A DNA stretch of 33,446 nt from Nitrospirota bacterium (GTDB lineage: Bacteria > Nitrospirota > Thermodesulfovibrionia > Thermodesulfovibrionales > UBA1546): contig JAKALU010000014.1 of assembly GCA_021824065.1 (NCBI GenBank), positions 1 to 33,446 of the forward strand. The letters are read 5' to 3'. Every line of letters begins with the position of its first letter. Position 1 is the stretch's first letter. The notes beneath the pieces were generated by a model, which saw nothing but the letters and a program-made list of their open reading frames with translations, searched no databases and was not told the origin of the DNA. This document shows positions 22,120-30,020 of the stretch, piece after piece. A program made the position numbers and the translations under genes.

Positions 22120-24557
22120 TTGAGCATCTCACTTTTGTCTGGGATATCAGGTGCTTTAAGCTCAGATTTTTTTCCTGAAACCTTAATCCCTCCTGCTGGT
22201 GCTTCCTTAGACAACCTTTGTAAATAATCATTCCGTAAATCCATTAGTTTGTTTTCGGTTGCTTTGTAATCAATTTCACCGCCTTTTTTGAATACTAAAC
22301 TTTGACTAGCCTCGTGATATATCTTGTTGTAGATTGCTTCGTCACGCGACCTTGCCCCACCAGCACCAGACGCTCCTGAACCACCATAAGAGAAACCGAG
22401 TCTTGCCTCTACCGCTTTCCAATCCTCATTTCTCACCTGTGTCTTCACAATCTCACTCACATCTTTTGAATAACCAACAAGGAATTCCCTTCTTGCAGAC
22501 TCGTCCGACAGATTGATCAAACCACGACTCAGATATCCTCCCTCTGTAATATTCAACGCACCTTGTACATGTGGCCCTACATCAATATCAAGTCCTCTCT
22601 TTACCTTGTCCTGTGTATCGCTAATGGTATATTTTTCCTCATGATGGACATCCACAATTCCCGTATCTTTTCTCAGTCCCTTCTGCACCTCAACCAGATT
22701 CACATCCTTCTGCCGTATATCATGCCCGCCTTTCCCCTCAGTCCACACCGCCTTTCCACTCTCATCCCAAGAAAGACTATAACTACCAGCCTTACCACCA
22801 GCCTCCAACTTCTTAGCCATCTCAGCAGACAATGAAAACTGACCCTGTCTATTCATCGAAGAAACCAGCCCTTCAAAACTCACACCCTTTTCACTTGCAA
22901 ACTCCCTCAGGTTCTGCCATTTCGTAGCCTCATTAATCATCGAATCCCTTGCAGTATCAAGATACGCGCCCTCTCCCACAGCATTAACCTGAGCAGAGGT
23001 CTTCAACGTATTAAGAGTATCGAGACCACCCTGCATCTCACCAAACGCCTTCTCATTAAACCCATGCTCTCTCATCTTCTCTATAGCACCAACAGTCTTC
23101 GATGCATTCAGTGTTGCAACAGCATTATAACCATCTGCTTTTGTCATCCCAAACTTCTCAGACAGTTGTGTCATTGCGTTATCGTATTGTACAGCATCGC
23201 TATATGACTGCAATCCCCTAACCTCCGATACAAACTGCTTGTATTGTCCAATATCAAGCCCAAATGTATTAGCTGCCTTCTCCTCTCCTTTTACCTCTCC
23301 AAAAGACCGTTGAGTCTCAAGCTTTTTCATCTCGGTGTATTTTCCCGCATCTCCTCCAACCCCTTTCATAGTGCCTTCAGTCCCCGCCATATCCAGATCC
23401 AACTTATCTTTCTGATAACCAGTCATAGCAGATATCCCCTTGCCCTCTGCTGCGATCCCTGATGCAGTAGAAGAGGTAATTCCACCCTTAAAACCTGTCT
23501 TAAGAGTATCCATCCCCAACTCACCAACCTTCTCAGACTGCCCCATCTCGCCCGCCAGCCTAAACTCCGCACCCCCCACCTTGGCTCCATACAACGTATC
23601 AATCCCATGTTCCTGCACCTGATACGCCTTTCTCGACATATCCATAGCCATAAACTGCTGTTCTGCAGACATCTGCTTGCCCATCGACATGCCAGTTCTT
23701 TGCTCCATAGATAGCTTGCTTGCATCAGACATAGCCTCCATATGCGGAGGAGAAGACATAACAGGTTGTGCCATCATGGATGCTATGTTTGCCATAGTAA
23801 TCTCACCGCCCTTTAGAAGCATAAGAGCAATGCCAGGAGCGCTTATAGCAAGATAACCAGCTACAGCAGGGATATAATCAAGGGTTTCAAGCATAGATAG
23901 AGTTGTATTAATCGTCAGGGCATTTGTAGCCACCCCGGCTGCAGCAAGTCCTTCAAGCTGAGTCTGCACCCTTGAGATGGCTGAGATATTAACAATGCCA
24001 TTCAGGATAGCAAGAATAGGATCCCACATATATATCCAGGCCAGACTTGTTACATAACCTTTAAGCATCCTGCCATTGCCTGGAATGAATATCATTAGAG
24101 CTACTAAAGGAGCTACGGCAAGCAACAAAGCCTCAAAAGTAATCCTGAGATAAGGTATAATCTCCTTTGCATACAAACCCAGAGCCTTACCCATCTGCCT
24201 TGCCTCTTCCTTATTCCTGCCTGTCTCATACATCAGGGCAACCTCAGAGCTGTCAGGGCTCATCCCGGCAGCATATCTATTGCCAGCCTGAAAAAAGGCA
24301 TGCATAATTCCGGCCTTTGTAATCATATTTGTCAAATCCGCTGACCCTTTAAGCACCTCATTGACCACATTAGGCATTGCCTCAACATCCTTCTGCTTGA
24401 GCCCAAGTAAGGCATAAATGCTGTAGCTTTCATCGGTGCCAGGTTCTATTTTTGCTTTAATCTCCTCAAATTTTGTCATTAGATTAGTATAGAAATCCAC
24501 GCATGTAGTCAGCCCTTCCCCTGTGTAAGTCATGAATATGTGATATAAATCATACAA
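22116..24557 (-). CDS. TraG-like conjugation protein, N-terminally truncated
   Basis: This 813-residue protein resembles the F-type TraG mating-pair stabilisation and entry-exclusion family. Residues 1-130 match the region after the first TraG membrane helices (GEGLTTCVDFYTNL). Hydrophobic helices at about 140-160, 165-190 and 235-255 (ALLLAVAPLVALMIFIPGNG, YIPAVAGYLAISAPGIALML) match the TraG_N core. A long Gln/Met/Ser-rich periplasmic-type tail follows. Family members carry about 200-250 more residues with membrane helices before this point. Here an in-frame stop lies 7 codons upstream of the ATG and no good ribosome site is present, so the 5' end is missing. No other tra genes are in the window. 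This is a remnant of an integrated conjugative element or plasmid. Confidence 0.7.
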   Translation of the reverse strand: MYDLYHIFMTYTGEGLTTCVDFYTNLMTKFEEIKAKIEPGTDESYSIYALLGLKQKDVEAMPNVVNEVLKGSADLTNMITKAGIMHAFFQAGNRYAAGMSPDSSEVALMYETGRNKEEARQMGKALGLYAKEIIPYLRITFEALLLAVAPLVALMIFIPGNGRMLKGYVTSLAWIYMWDPILAILNGIVNISAISRVQTQLEGLAAAGVATNALTINTTLSMLETLDYIPAVAGYLAISAPGIALMLLKGGEITMANIASMMAQPVMSSPPHMEAMSDASKLSMEQRTGMSMGKQMSAEQQFMAMDMSRKAYQVQEHGIDTLYGAKVGGAEFRLAGEMGQSEKVGELGMDTLKTGFKGGITSSTASGIAAEGKGISAMTGYQKDKLDLDMAGTEGTMKGVGGDAGKYTEMKKLETQRSFGEVKGEEKAANTFGLDIGQYKQFVSEVRGLQSYSDAVQYDNAMTQLSEKFGMTKADGYNAVATLNASKTVGAIEKMREHGFNEKAFGEMQGGLDTLNTLKTSAQVNAVGEGAYLDTARDSMINEATKWQNLREFASEKGVSFEGLVSSMNRQGQFSLSAEMAKKLEAGGKAGSYSLSWDESGKAVWTEGKGGHDIRQKDVNLVEVQKGLRKDTGIVDVHHEEKYTISDTQDKVKRGLDIDVGPHVQGALNITEGGYLSRGLINLSDESARREFLVGYSKDVSEIVKTQVRNEDWKAVEARLGFSYGGSGASGAGGARSRDEAIYNKIYHEASQSLVFKKGGEIDYKATENKLMDLRNDYLQRLSKEAPAGGIKVSGKKSELKAPDIPDKSEMLN

Positions 24558-24579
24558 ATCGGATTTATGAAGGATTAGA

Positions 24580-24801
24580 ATGAACTATAGTAATAGTGCA
24601 GGTAATGATATGCTGAAATGTCCTTTATGTGATAAAACATTGCTAACTCAGACCTCTGAAGGCTGGCAATGTGAATGTGGAGAGTTGATTCCTTTTGGTT
24701 TGGAGATTGACTCGGGTGAGAGTTGTGAGTCTTGCCCTGTCATATACTGCCCGAAAAGAAAACGTCCAGCGGCAGCAGAATTAAATGAAATGAAAGTATA
24801 G
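24580..24801 (+). CDS. Small Cys-rich zinc-ribbon-like protein
   Basis: This 73-residue protein has three paired-Cys motifs: CPLCDK (residues 14-19), CECGE and CESCPVIYCPKRKR. The first two resemble a zinc ribbon; the last resembles CxxCP-type sites. GAAGGA (24569-24574) lies 5 nt before the ATG at 24580, which supports this start over the later ATG at 24610. It is divergent from the truncated TraG-like gene, starting 23 bp away, at the island boundary. No family name can be given; nucleic-acid binding is a guess. Confidence 0.55.
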   Translation: MNYSNSAGNDMLKCPLCDKTLLTQTSEGWQCECGELIPFGLEIDSGESCESCPVIYCPKRKRPAAAELNEMKV

Positions 24802-24847
24802 TTTCATATTTTTCAATTTCAACTTTTTCCAGATGCACATCTCTGAT

Positions 24848-25084
24848 TCACTTTTTTAAAAACCAATCCGACAACTTTTCATCAAAAAATAAAGTATATA
24901 TGTACCCATCACTCCCTCTAACTGTGAAGAATCTTTTTCTATTCCTGCTTTCATATCCTTCCTCGACCCACATTCTCAAAATCTTGATAACCTCTATCTT
25001 TTCTTCGTCAATAACAAAATACCGTGGGCTTTCTTCTTCCCTGTAGCCTGAATAGGCGATTACCTCTATTTTTTTGTCCGGCAT
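24848..25084 (-). CDS. Conserved-looking 78-residue unknown, probably leaderless
   Basis: The 78-residue protein opens MPDKKIEVIAYSGYREEESP and ends DEKLSDWFLKK. It has a beta-rich pattern with RNRKRFFTVRGSDGYIYTLF. I recall similar short unnamed proteins in sulfate-reducing and Nitrospirota-like genomes but can cite no function. There is no ribosome-binding site; TATACT sits 6 nt before the ATG. It is separate from its neighbours on both sides and is not obviously part of the mobile remnant. Confidence 0.6.
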   Translation of the reverse strand: MPDKKIEVIAYSGYREEESPRYFVIDEEKIEVIKILRMWVEEGYESRNRKRFFTVRGSDGYIYTLFFDEKLSDWFLKK

Positions 25085-25090
25085 TTTTAA

Positions 25091-25096
25091 AGTATA
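25091..25096 (-). promoter_or_regulatory. -10 box six bases before the 78-residue gene
   Basis: TATACT (minus strand), preceded by TGA as an extended -10, lies six bases before the ATG. No clear -35 is seen. This is the same -10-to-ATG distance as thiD and moeA. Confidence 0.4.
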
Positions 25097-25142
25097 TCAT
25101 CTGTTGACCTGAAGAAGTATTAAATATATATTGCCGCTAACC

Positions 25143-26507
25143 TCACATTTTGTTTTTTAATGCCTTGAGAGTGGAAAAAATTTCATCGAGGCTTTGATAT
25201 CTTTTGTCTCTCTCTTTATCAGTGCACTTTATTGACAGTTCTTCAAGCCATGCCGGTATATCTGCAATTACCTCGCTGGGTTTTTTTATTCCAAGGGAAT
25301 CAAGGCTGCCTGTAAGCATCTCATATAATATTACCCCCATAGAGTAAATAGCTGAAATTTGATCAGGGGTTTTTCCGGAGATCACCTCAGGTGCAATATA
25401 TGCAAAGTTCCTGGATGCTGTCTCCGAAAACATTACATTATTCACTGCATCAATAGAGATACTTTCAGGAGAGAGATTGGACAGGGATCTCCCCTGTCTG
25501 TGATTTTCAGCCAGCGCTTTCAGTATCTGCACCCAGAGCCTTAAACTATGCCTCGGCTCCATCCGTCCTGACTGAATCAGATTCCTCAAGGTTGTTTCTT
25601 TTTTTGCAGACACTTCAGTTACCTGCAGATTAGTTTCTTCTGCCCGGTTTTCGGGTTCTTTTGATACCCCATGAATACCCATAGCCTTAAGTCTTTCCTG
25701 AACATCCATGTAATCAGGTTCTATAGCGATAATTTCTTTGAAAAGAGCGGATGCCTTATCCAATTCACCTGCTGTTTCAAGGAGAGTAGCATATCTATAG
25801 AATTTATCGATGTTGAATACCTGTAAATCTTCGTCTGTAAGTGAAATTCCGTACATCTCTGCCGCCTCTTTATGCAAGCCTTCTTCTTTAAGAAGCAGCG
25901 ATGCCTTAATGTAATCCTTTGCTTCCCTGTACGCCCTTACCGCGGCAAGTCTGTTCCCGGACATCTCAAGCGCCTTTGCTGTCCTGAGAGTATCACCCTG
26001 TTGACTGTAAATCCTTGCTGCTTCGATATAATCGCCTGTTGCCATGCAGGTCTCTGCGGCCTTATTAAGATCCCCGGCCTTTTCATACATTTCTTTAACC
26101 TTTTTCATCTTACCGAGGGACTCATAGATATAGGCAGCCCTTATAAAATCCCTGCCCCTTTCATAAAGACCTGCAGCCTTATCAAAAATTCTCAGCTTTT
26201 CATATATAAGCGCTGCGGATACTAATTCCCCTGCCTTTTCATTCTTTTGAGCCTCTTGCAGCCTTTCCTCGATTATGCTTTTTTCTTTGCGAAGGTGGAT
26301 ATGTTTTATTATTCTCGGGATGACAAATATTGCAATAAGTACAGCAGAGATAAAAAGCAGTACCCAGAAAAAAAGTGAAAGCTTTTCAGCTACCTCAATC
26401 CCTATCCCTGTATCGGGTCGATTAAGGGTCTCTTCAGCAAGAATTGCCAGTGTCCCCGACTGCCTGTCAGAAAGCAATGCCAGAATAGTTAAAGCCTGGT
26501 TTTCCAT
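25143..26507 (-). CDS. Membrane TPR protein fused to a kinase C-lobe lacking catalytic motifs
   Basis: The 454-residue protein begins with about 43 polar residues, then a membrane helix (about 44-64). Tandem TPR-like helices follow (about 75-275: AALIYEKLRIFDKAAGLYER, AAYIYESLGKMKKVKEMYEK and others). The C-terminal 145 residues resemble a Ser/Thr kinase C-lobe: LWVQILKALAENHRQGRSLS, then YIAPEVISGK (as in the kinase APE motif), IYSMGVILYEMLTG and a final helix with CTDKERDKRY. The N-lobe with its ATP Lys is absent, HRD is replaced by NLSPESISID, and DFG is missing. It should be a pseudokinase scaffold. A TATAAT box lies 12 nt before the ATG, overlapped by a palindrome. It is divergent from thrS. 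Confidence 0.75.
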   Translation of the reverse strand: MENQALTILALLSDRQSGTLAILAEETLNRPDTGIGIEVAEKLSLFFWVLLFISAVLIAIFVIPRIIKHIHLRKEKSIIEERLQEAQKNEKAGELVSAALIYEKLRIFDKAAGLYERGRDFIRAAYIYESLGKMKKVKEMYEKAGDLNKAAETCMATGDYIEAARIYSQQGDTLRTAKALEMSGNRLAAVRAYREAKDYIKASLLLKEEGLHKEAAEMYGISLTDEDLQVFNIDKFYRYATLLETAGELDKASALFKEIIAIEPDYMDVQERLKAMGIHGVSKEPENRAEETNLQVTEVSAKKETTLRNLIQSGRMEPRHSLRLWVQILKALAENHRQGRSLSNLSPESISIDAVNNVMFSETASRNFAYIAPEVISGKTPDQISAIYSMGVILYEMLTGSLDSLGIKKPSEVIADIPAWLEELSIKCTDKERDKRYQSLDEIFSTLKALKNKM

Positions 26508-26513
26508 TATTAA

Positions 26514-26534
26514 GGTTTAATTATAATCTAAACC
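26514..26534. promoter_or_regulatory. Palindrome over the -10 box of the TPR/pseudokinase gene
   Basis: GGTTTA (26514-26519) and TAAACC (26529-26534) are inverted around 9 bp that contain the minus-strand TATAAT. The position fits a repressor operator. Nothing in the window identifies the regulator. Confidence 0.4.
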
Positions 26535-26607
26535 GAGCATTTTTTGATAAGGCATTTGCATGGAAGAAGGTTTTAGCAGCGGATGAAACATTCAAATATT
26601 CAATTTA

Positions 26608-26636
26608 TTGACTGTATTGCACGGTTTTTGTATAGT
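26608..26636 (+). promoter_or_regulatory. Promoter of the thrS operon
   Basis: TTGACT (26608-26613) and TATAGT (26631-26636) have a 17-nt spacer. The leader to thrS is only about 35 nt, so there is no room for a T-box. Confidence 0.65.
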
Positions 26637-26677
26637 ATCAATTACTTTTCATTTTGAATTTGAGTGGAGGATTGAAG

Positions 26678-28573
26678 ATTAAGCTAAGATTTGCAGATAA
26701 CAGAGAAAAAGAAATTTCTGATTTGTCAGAGCTGAAAAAACAGCTTAAAAAAAATGGTGCAATAGCAGTCAGACTTGATTCAGGGTTAAAGGATTTAGAT
26801 TCAATAAAAGAAATAACCCTTCAGGCATCAGTCGAGGCTATTACCTTTGATTCAATTGACGGCAGGGAGATTTACAGGCACAGCACATCTCACGTTATGG
26901 CACATGCTGTTAAAGAACTGTTCCCCGCTGCAAAGCTTGCAATAGGTCCTGCAACAGAGGAAGGCTTTTATTACGACTTTGATATAGACAGGCCATTTAC
27001 ATTAGAAGACCTTAATACAATAGAAAAGAAGATGACCGAGATAATAAAAAAGGATAACCAGTTCATCAGAAAGACTATCCCGAAAAAGGATGCAATAGAT
27101 CTGTTCAAAAAAATGGGGGAAGATTATAAGGTAGAACTTCTTGCAGAAATTGCAGATGAAGATGTTTCTATTTATGAAGAGGGTGGTTTTGTTGATTTGT
27201 GCAGAGGGCCTCATGTCCCGTCAACAGGAGCGATTAAGGCATTTAAGCTTCTGAGCATTGCGGGTGCATACTGGCGCGGGGACGAGAAAAAAAAGATGCT
27301 CCAGAGAATCTACGGGACATCGTTTTCTAATGAAAAAGATTTAAAAAAATATCTCGATTTCCTTGAAGAGGTCAAGAAAAGAGACCACAGAAAACTCGGC
27401 AAAGAGCTTGACCTGTTCAGTATAAGTGAAGACATAGGGCCGGGATTAATCCTCTGGCACCCCAACGGTGCGATTATAAGAAAGACCATCGAAGACTTCT
27501 GGATGGATGAACACTTAAAGGCAGACTACAAAATTCTTTATTCACCGCATATAGCAAAACTTAACCTGTGGCAGAAGAGTGGACATCTTGATTTTTACAG
27601 GGAGAACATGTATTCACCGATGGAGATAGAAGGCATAGAGTATGAATTAAAGCCAATGAACTGTCCTTTTCATATTAGTGTTTATAAGAATTCTCTCAGG
27701 AGTTATAGAGAATTTCCAATACGTTATGCAGAGCTTGGAACTGTTTATAGATATGAACGCTCAGGAGTATTGCATGGACTGCTTCGTGTCAGGGGTTTTA
27801 CACAGGACGATGCTCACATCTTTTGCAGGGAAGACCAGATAGAAGACGAGATACTGAATATACTCGATTTTACACTTTTCATCCTGAAGACATTTGGGTT
27901 TGATTCATATGATATTTATCTCTCAACCCGACCTGAGAAATATGTAGGGACACTGGAAAATTGGGAGAGGGCAACCAGTGCACTCAAACAAGCACTTGAG
28001 AAAAAGGGATTGTCATATGAGATAGACCCGGGCGAAGGCGTATTCTACGGGCCCAAGATAGATATAAAGATAAGGGATTCTTTGAACAGGGCATGGCAGT
28101 GCAGCACAATTCAGGTTGACTTTAATAATCCGGAAAGATTTGACATTACCTATAGAGGAAGCGACGGAAAAGGACACAGACCCATAATGATCCACAGGGC
28201 ATTGATGGGCTCGCTTGAGAGATTTTTCGGGGTGCTTATAGAGCATTATGCCGGCATATTTCCCCTCTGGCTTGCACCTGTACAGATTAGAATACTTACA
28301 ATAGCAGAAAGGCATTCTGATTATGCATCAGAGATTGCAAAGGTACTTAAGGGTGAAGGCTTCAGGGTCGAGACAGATCTCGAAAATGAAAAGATAGGAC
28401 ATAAAATCAGGGAAACTACTATCAGAAAAGTACCTTATTTGGTTATAATAGGTGATAAAGAGATAGCTGAAGGGAAACTGGCTGTAAGGAAACGAAGCGG
28501 TGAAAACATAGGGCCGTTTACAACAAATGAGTTTATCGGGATAATAAAAAGTGAAGTAGACAGTAAGCAGTAG
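26678..28573 (+). CDS. thrS: Threonine--tRNA ligase
   Basis: ThrS charges tRNA-Thr. The domains are in order: a short TGS domain (LRFADNREKE), the editing domain with HSTSHVMAHA and a Cys/His pair (VDLCRGPHVP), the class II catalytic core with MNCPFH (zinc Cys) and TQDDAHIFC, then the anticodon-binding domain from about residue 530. At about 631 residues it is normal in length. The start is unclear: no ATG fits. GGAGG at 26666-26670 is 7 nt from ATT (26678), 1 nt from TTG (26672) and downstream of TTG (26654). I favour ATT, which also gives the usual N-terminal length. The last five codons lie inside the heptamer array that follows. Confidence 0.93.
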   Translation: MKLRFADNREKEISDLSELKKQLKKNGAIAVRLDSGLKDLDSIKEITLQASVEAITFDSIDGREIYRHSTSHVMAHAVKELFPAAKLAIGPATEEGFYYDFDIDRPFTLEDLNTIEKKMTEIIKKDNQFIRKTIPKKDAIDLFKKMGEDYKVELLAEIADEDVSIYEEGGFVDLCRGPHVPSTGAIKAFKLLSIAGAYWRGDEKKKMLQRIYGTSFSNEKDLKKYLDFLEEVKKRDHRKLGKELDLFSISEDIGPGLILWHPNGAIIRKTIEDFWMDEHLKADYKILYSPHIAKLNLWQKSGHLDFYRENMYSPMEIEGIEYELKPMNCPFHISVYKNSLRSYREFPIRYAELGTVYRYERSGVLHGLLRVRGFTQDDAHIFCREDQIEDEILNILDFTLFILKTFGFDSYDIYLSTRPEKYVGTLENWERATSALKQALEKKGLSYEIDPGEGVFYGPKIDIKIRDSLNRAWQCSTIQVDFNNPERFDITYRGSDGKGHRPIMIHRALMGSLERFFGVLIEHYAGIFPLWLAPVQIRILTIAERHSDYASEIAKVLKGEGFRVETDLENEKIGHKIRETTIRKVPYLVIIGDKEIAEGKLAVRKRSGENIGPFTTNEFIGIIKSEVDSKQ

Positions 28574-28620
28574 GCGGTAAACATATTTTTTTTGTATGCT
28601 GTTTACTGTATACTGTTTAC
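28555..28620. repeat. Opposed heptamer array at the thrS-infC junction
   Basis: Four units on one side (AGTAGAC, AGTAAGC, AGTAGGC, GGTAAAC, 28555-28582) face three on the other (TGTTTAC, TGTATAC, TGTTTAC, 28600-28620). A T-run lies in the loop. The first units encode the end of ThrS and its TAG stop, so the repeat has set the protein's C-terminus. Confidence 0.75.
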
Positions 28621-28645
28621 TTAGAAAAAAGATGGAGGTGAAAGT

Positions 28646-29146
28646 ATAAGTAAGAACATAAGGGTAAACGAACAGATAAGGGCAAGGGAAGTCAGGCTTA
28701 TTGATGCGGATGGAAAACAGGTGGGCATTGTTTCTATTAGCGAGGCATTAAGATTGGCCGAAGACAGAGAACTTGACCTGGTAGAGGTATCGCCAGATGC
28801 AAGTCCTCCTGTTTGCAAGCTGCTGGATTTTGGTAAATACAAATACCAGTTAAGTAAAAAGCAAACTGTCGGAAAGAAAATTGACGTAAAAGAAATAAAA
28901 ATAAGGCCGCAGATAGACGCACATGATTTGGAGTTAAAAGTAAAGAACATAAGGCGTTTTCTGGATGAAGGTAATAAGGCAAAGGTCATGATGTTCTTCA
29001 GGGGACGGGAGATGGCAAGACCTGAACTCGGGATGAAGGTTTTTGAGAAAATGCAACAGATGCTCACAGGGAAGTTTAATATAGAGGTGATGCCGAAACT
29101 TGAAGGCAATCATATCACAATGGTGATAGCACCGGGCGGTAAATAG
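28646..29146 (+). CDS. infC: Translation initiation factor IF-3, AUA start
   Basis: IF-3 binds the 30S subunit and rejects wrong start codons. The 166-residue protein has the full N-domain (NIRVNEQIRAREVRLID, then GIVSISEALRLAEDRELDLV) and the C-domain (IKIRPQIDAHDLELKVKNIR and FFRGREMARPELG). No ATG, GTG or TTG is available at the right place. The codon 7 nt after GGAGG (28634-28638) is ATA (28646-28648), directly before SKNIRVNEQ. The E. coli infC start is AUU, used for self-control by IF-3, so AUA here fits the same logic. The first ATG (28721) would remove a third of the N-domain. It lies between thrS and rpmI. Confidence 0.93.
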   Translation: MSKNIRVNEQIRAREVRLIDADGKQVGIVSISEALRLAEDRELDLVEVSPDASPPVCKLLDFGKYKYQLSKKQTVGKKIDVKEIKIRPQIDAHDLELKVKNIRRFLDEGNKAKVMMFFRGREMARPELGMKVFEKMQQMLTGKFNIEVMPKLEGNHITMVIAPGGK

Positions 29147-29147
29147 G

Positions 29148-29205
29148 GTTGGGGGTTAAGAGTTTTAAGCTTTTCACTTTTCACTTCTAACTTTTCACTT
29201 TTATT
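29148..29205. repeat. Opposed heptamer array between infC and rpmI
   Basis: The clear block is TTTTCAC, TTTTCAC, TTCTAAC, TTTTCAC, TTTTATT (29171-29205). The opposing block GTTGGGG, GTTAAGA, GTTTTAA is more decayed. It ends right at the rpmI ribosome-binding site (AGGAGG), so a hairpin could influence L35 translation. Confidence 0.65.
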
Positions 29206-29216
29206 TAGGAGGATAT

Positions 29217-29414
29217 ATGCCGAAGATTAAAACACATAGAGGGGCAGCAAAGAGATTCAAGATTACTGGCACAGGAAAGATAAAGAGGAGTAAAGCTTAT
29301 AAGAGTCATATTCTTACAGGCAAGCCTTCAAAGAGGACCAGGAACCTTAGGACTGCGGGTCTTGTAGACAAGACAGAACAGAAGAATATAAAAAGACTTT
29401 TACCGTACAGGTAA
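29217..29414 (+). CDS. rpmI: Ribosomal protein bL35
   Basis: bL35 is a small protein of the large ribosomal subunit. The 65-residue protein starts [18 protein letters not shown] and ends NIKRLLPYR, both family hallmarks. AGGAGG lies upstream at normal spacing. It is third in the thrS-infC-rpmI-rplT-pheS order found in many bacteria. Heptamer arrays lie on both sides. The classical autoregulation site for L20 in this operon was not identified here. Confidence 0.97.
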   Translation: MPKIKTHRGAAKRFKITGTGKIKRSKAYKSHILTGKPSKRTRNLRTAGLVDKTEQKNIKRLLPYR

Positions 29415-29420
29415 AATAAA

Positions 29421-29501
29421 GTTTAGAGTTGCAAGTTAAAAGTTATAAGTTAAAGATGTCTTTAAAACTTTTAACTCTCAACTTTTAACTTCTAACTTTA
29501 G
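29421..29501. repeat. Opposed heptamer array between rpmI and rplT
   Basis: Five units (GTTTAGA, GTTGCAA, GTTAAAA, GTTATAA, GTTAAAG, 29421-29455) face TTTTAAC, TCTCAAC, TTTTAAC, TTCTAAC (29469-29496). This is the most regular of the four arrays; the arms would pair over about 30 bp. The second arm ends just before the rplT GAGGAGG. Confidence 0.75.
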
Positions 29502-29513
29502 AGGAGGAATTAG

Positions 29514-29873
29514 ATGCCAAGGGCTAAAGGTGGGTTTAAAACAAGAAGAAGAAGGAAAAAAGTACTTGAGAAGGCGAAAGGATATTATAGTGCAAAGAGC
29601 CGCCTTTTCAGGGTAGCGACAGAAGCGGTTGACAAGGCTTTACAATATGCATACAGGGACCGTAAGGCAAAGAAACGAGAATTCAGGTCTCTCTGGATTA
29701 TACGTATTAATGCTGCGGTGCGGGCAGCAGGGTTAACTTACAGTCAGTTCATAACCGGGCTTAAAAAGGCGCAGGTAGCATTGAACAGAAAGACACTTGC
29801 GGATATGGCTTATAATGATCCTAAAGCATTCAATGAGCTTGCAGAGACTGTGAAGAAAAAGCTTGCCGCGTAA
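29514..29873 (+). CDS. rplT: Ribosomal protein bL20
   Basis: bL20 binds 23S rRNA early in assembly of the large subunit. The 119-residue length is standard. It shows [47 protein letters not shown] and a C-terminal [20 protein letters not shown] precedes the ATG. In other bacteria L20 represses this operon by binding mRNA, but no matching structure can be asserted here. Confidence 0.97.
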   Translation: MPRAKGGFKTRRRRKKVLEKAKGYYSAKSRLFRVATEAVDKALQYAYRDRKAKKREFRSLWIIRINAAVRAAGLTYSQFITGLKKAQVALNRKTLADMAYNDPKAFNELAETVKKKLAA

Positions 29874-29886
29874 GAATAAATCTTAT

Positions 29887-29956
29887 TGTCATTCCTGCAG
29901 AAGAAGGAACCCGGTATCTTGTTTCTTTCCGGATTCTCACTTTTGTGGGAATGACA
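29887..29956. repeat. Palindromic intergenic repeat
   Basis: TGTCATTCC (29887-29895) and GGAATGACA (29948-29956) are exact inverted ends around a decayed inner palindrome. The TGTCATTCC ends match a widespread REP-like family of intergenic palindromes in related genomes. It lies between rplT and pheS. Confidence 0.6.
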
Positions 29957-30020
29957 TGGGAAAACTCCTGTAGCGAACTAATGGGAATTACAAGTTAAAA
30001 TATATAACCAAAGGTTAACT

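Noticed and set aside
26508-26677. Possible T-box leader before thrS
   Set aside because: The leader after the promoter is only about 35 nt and no T-box sequence is seen.
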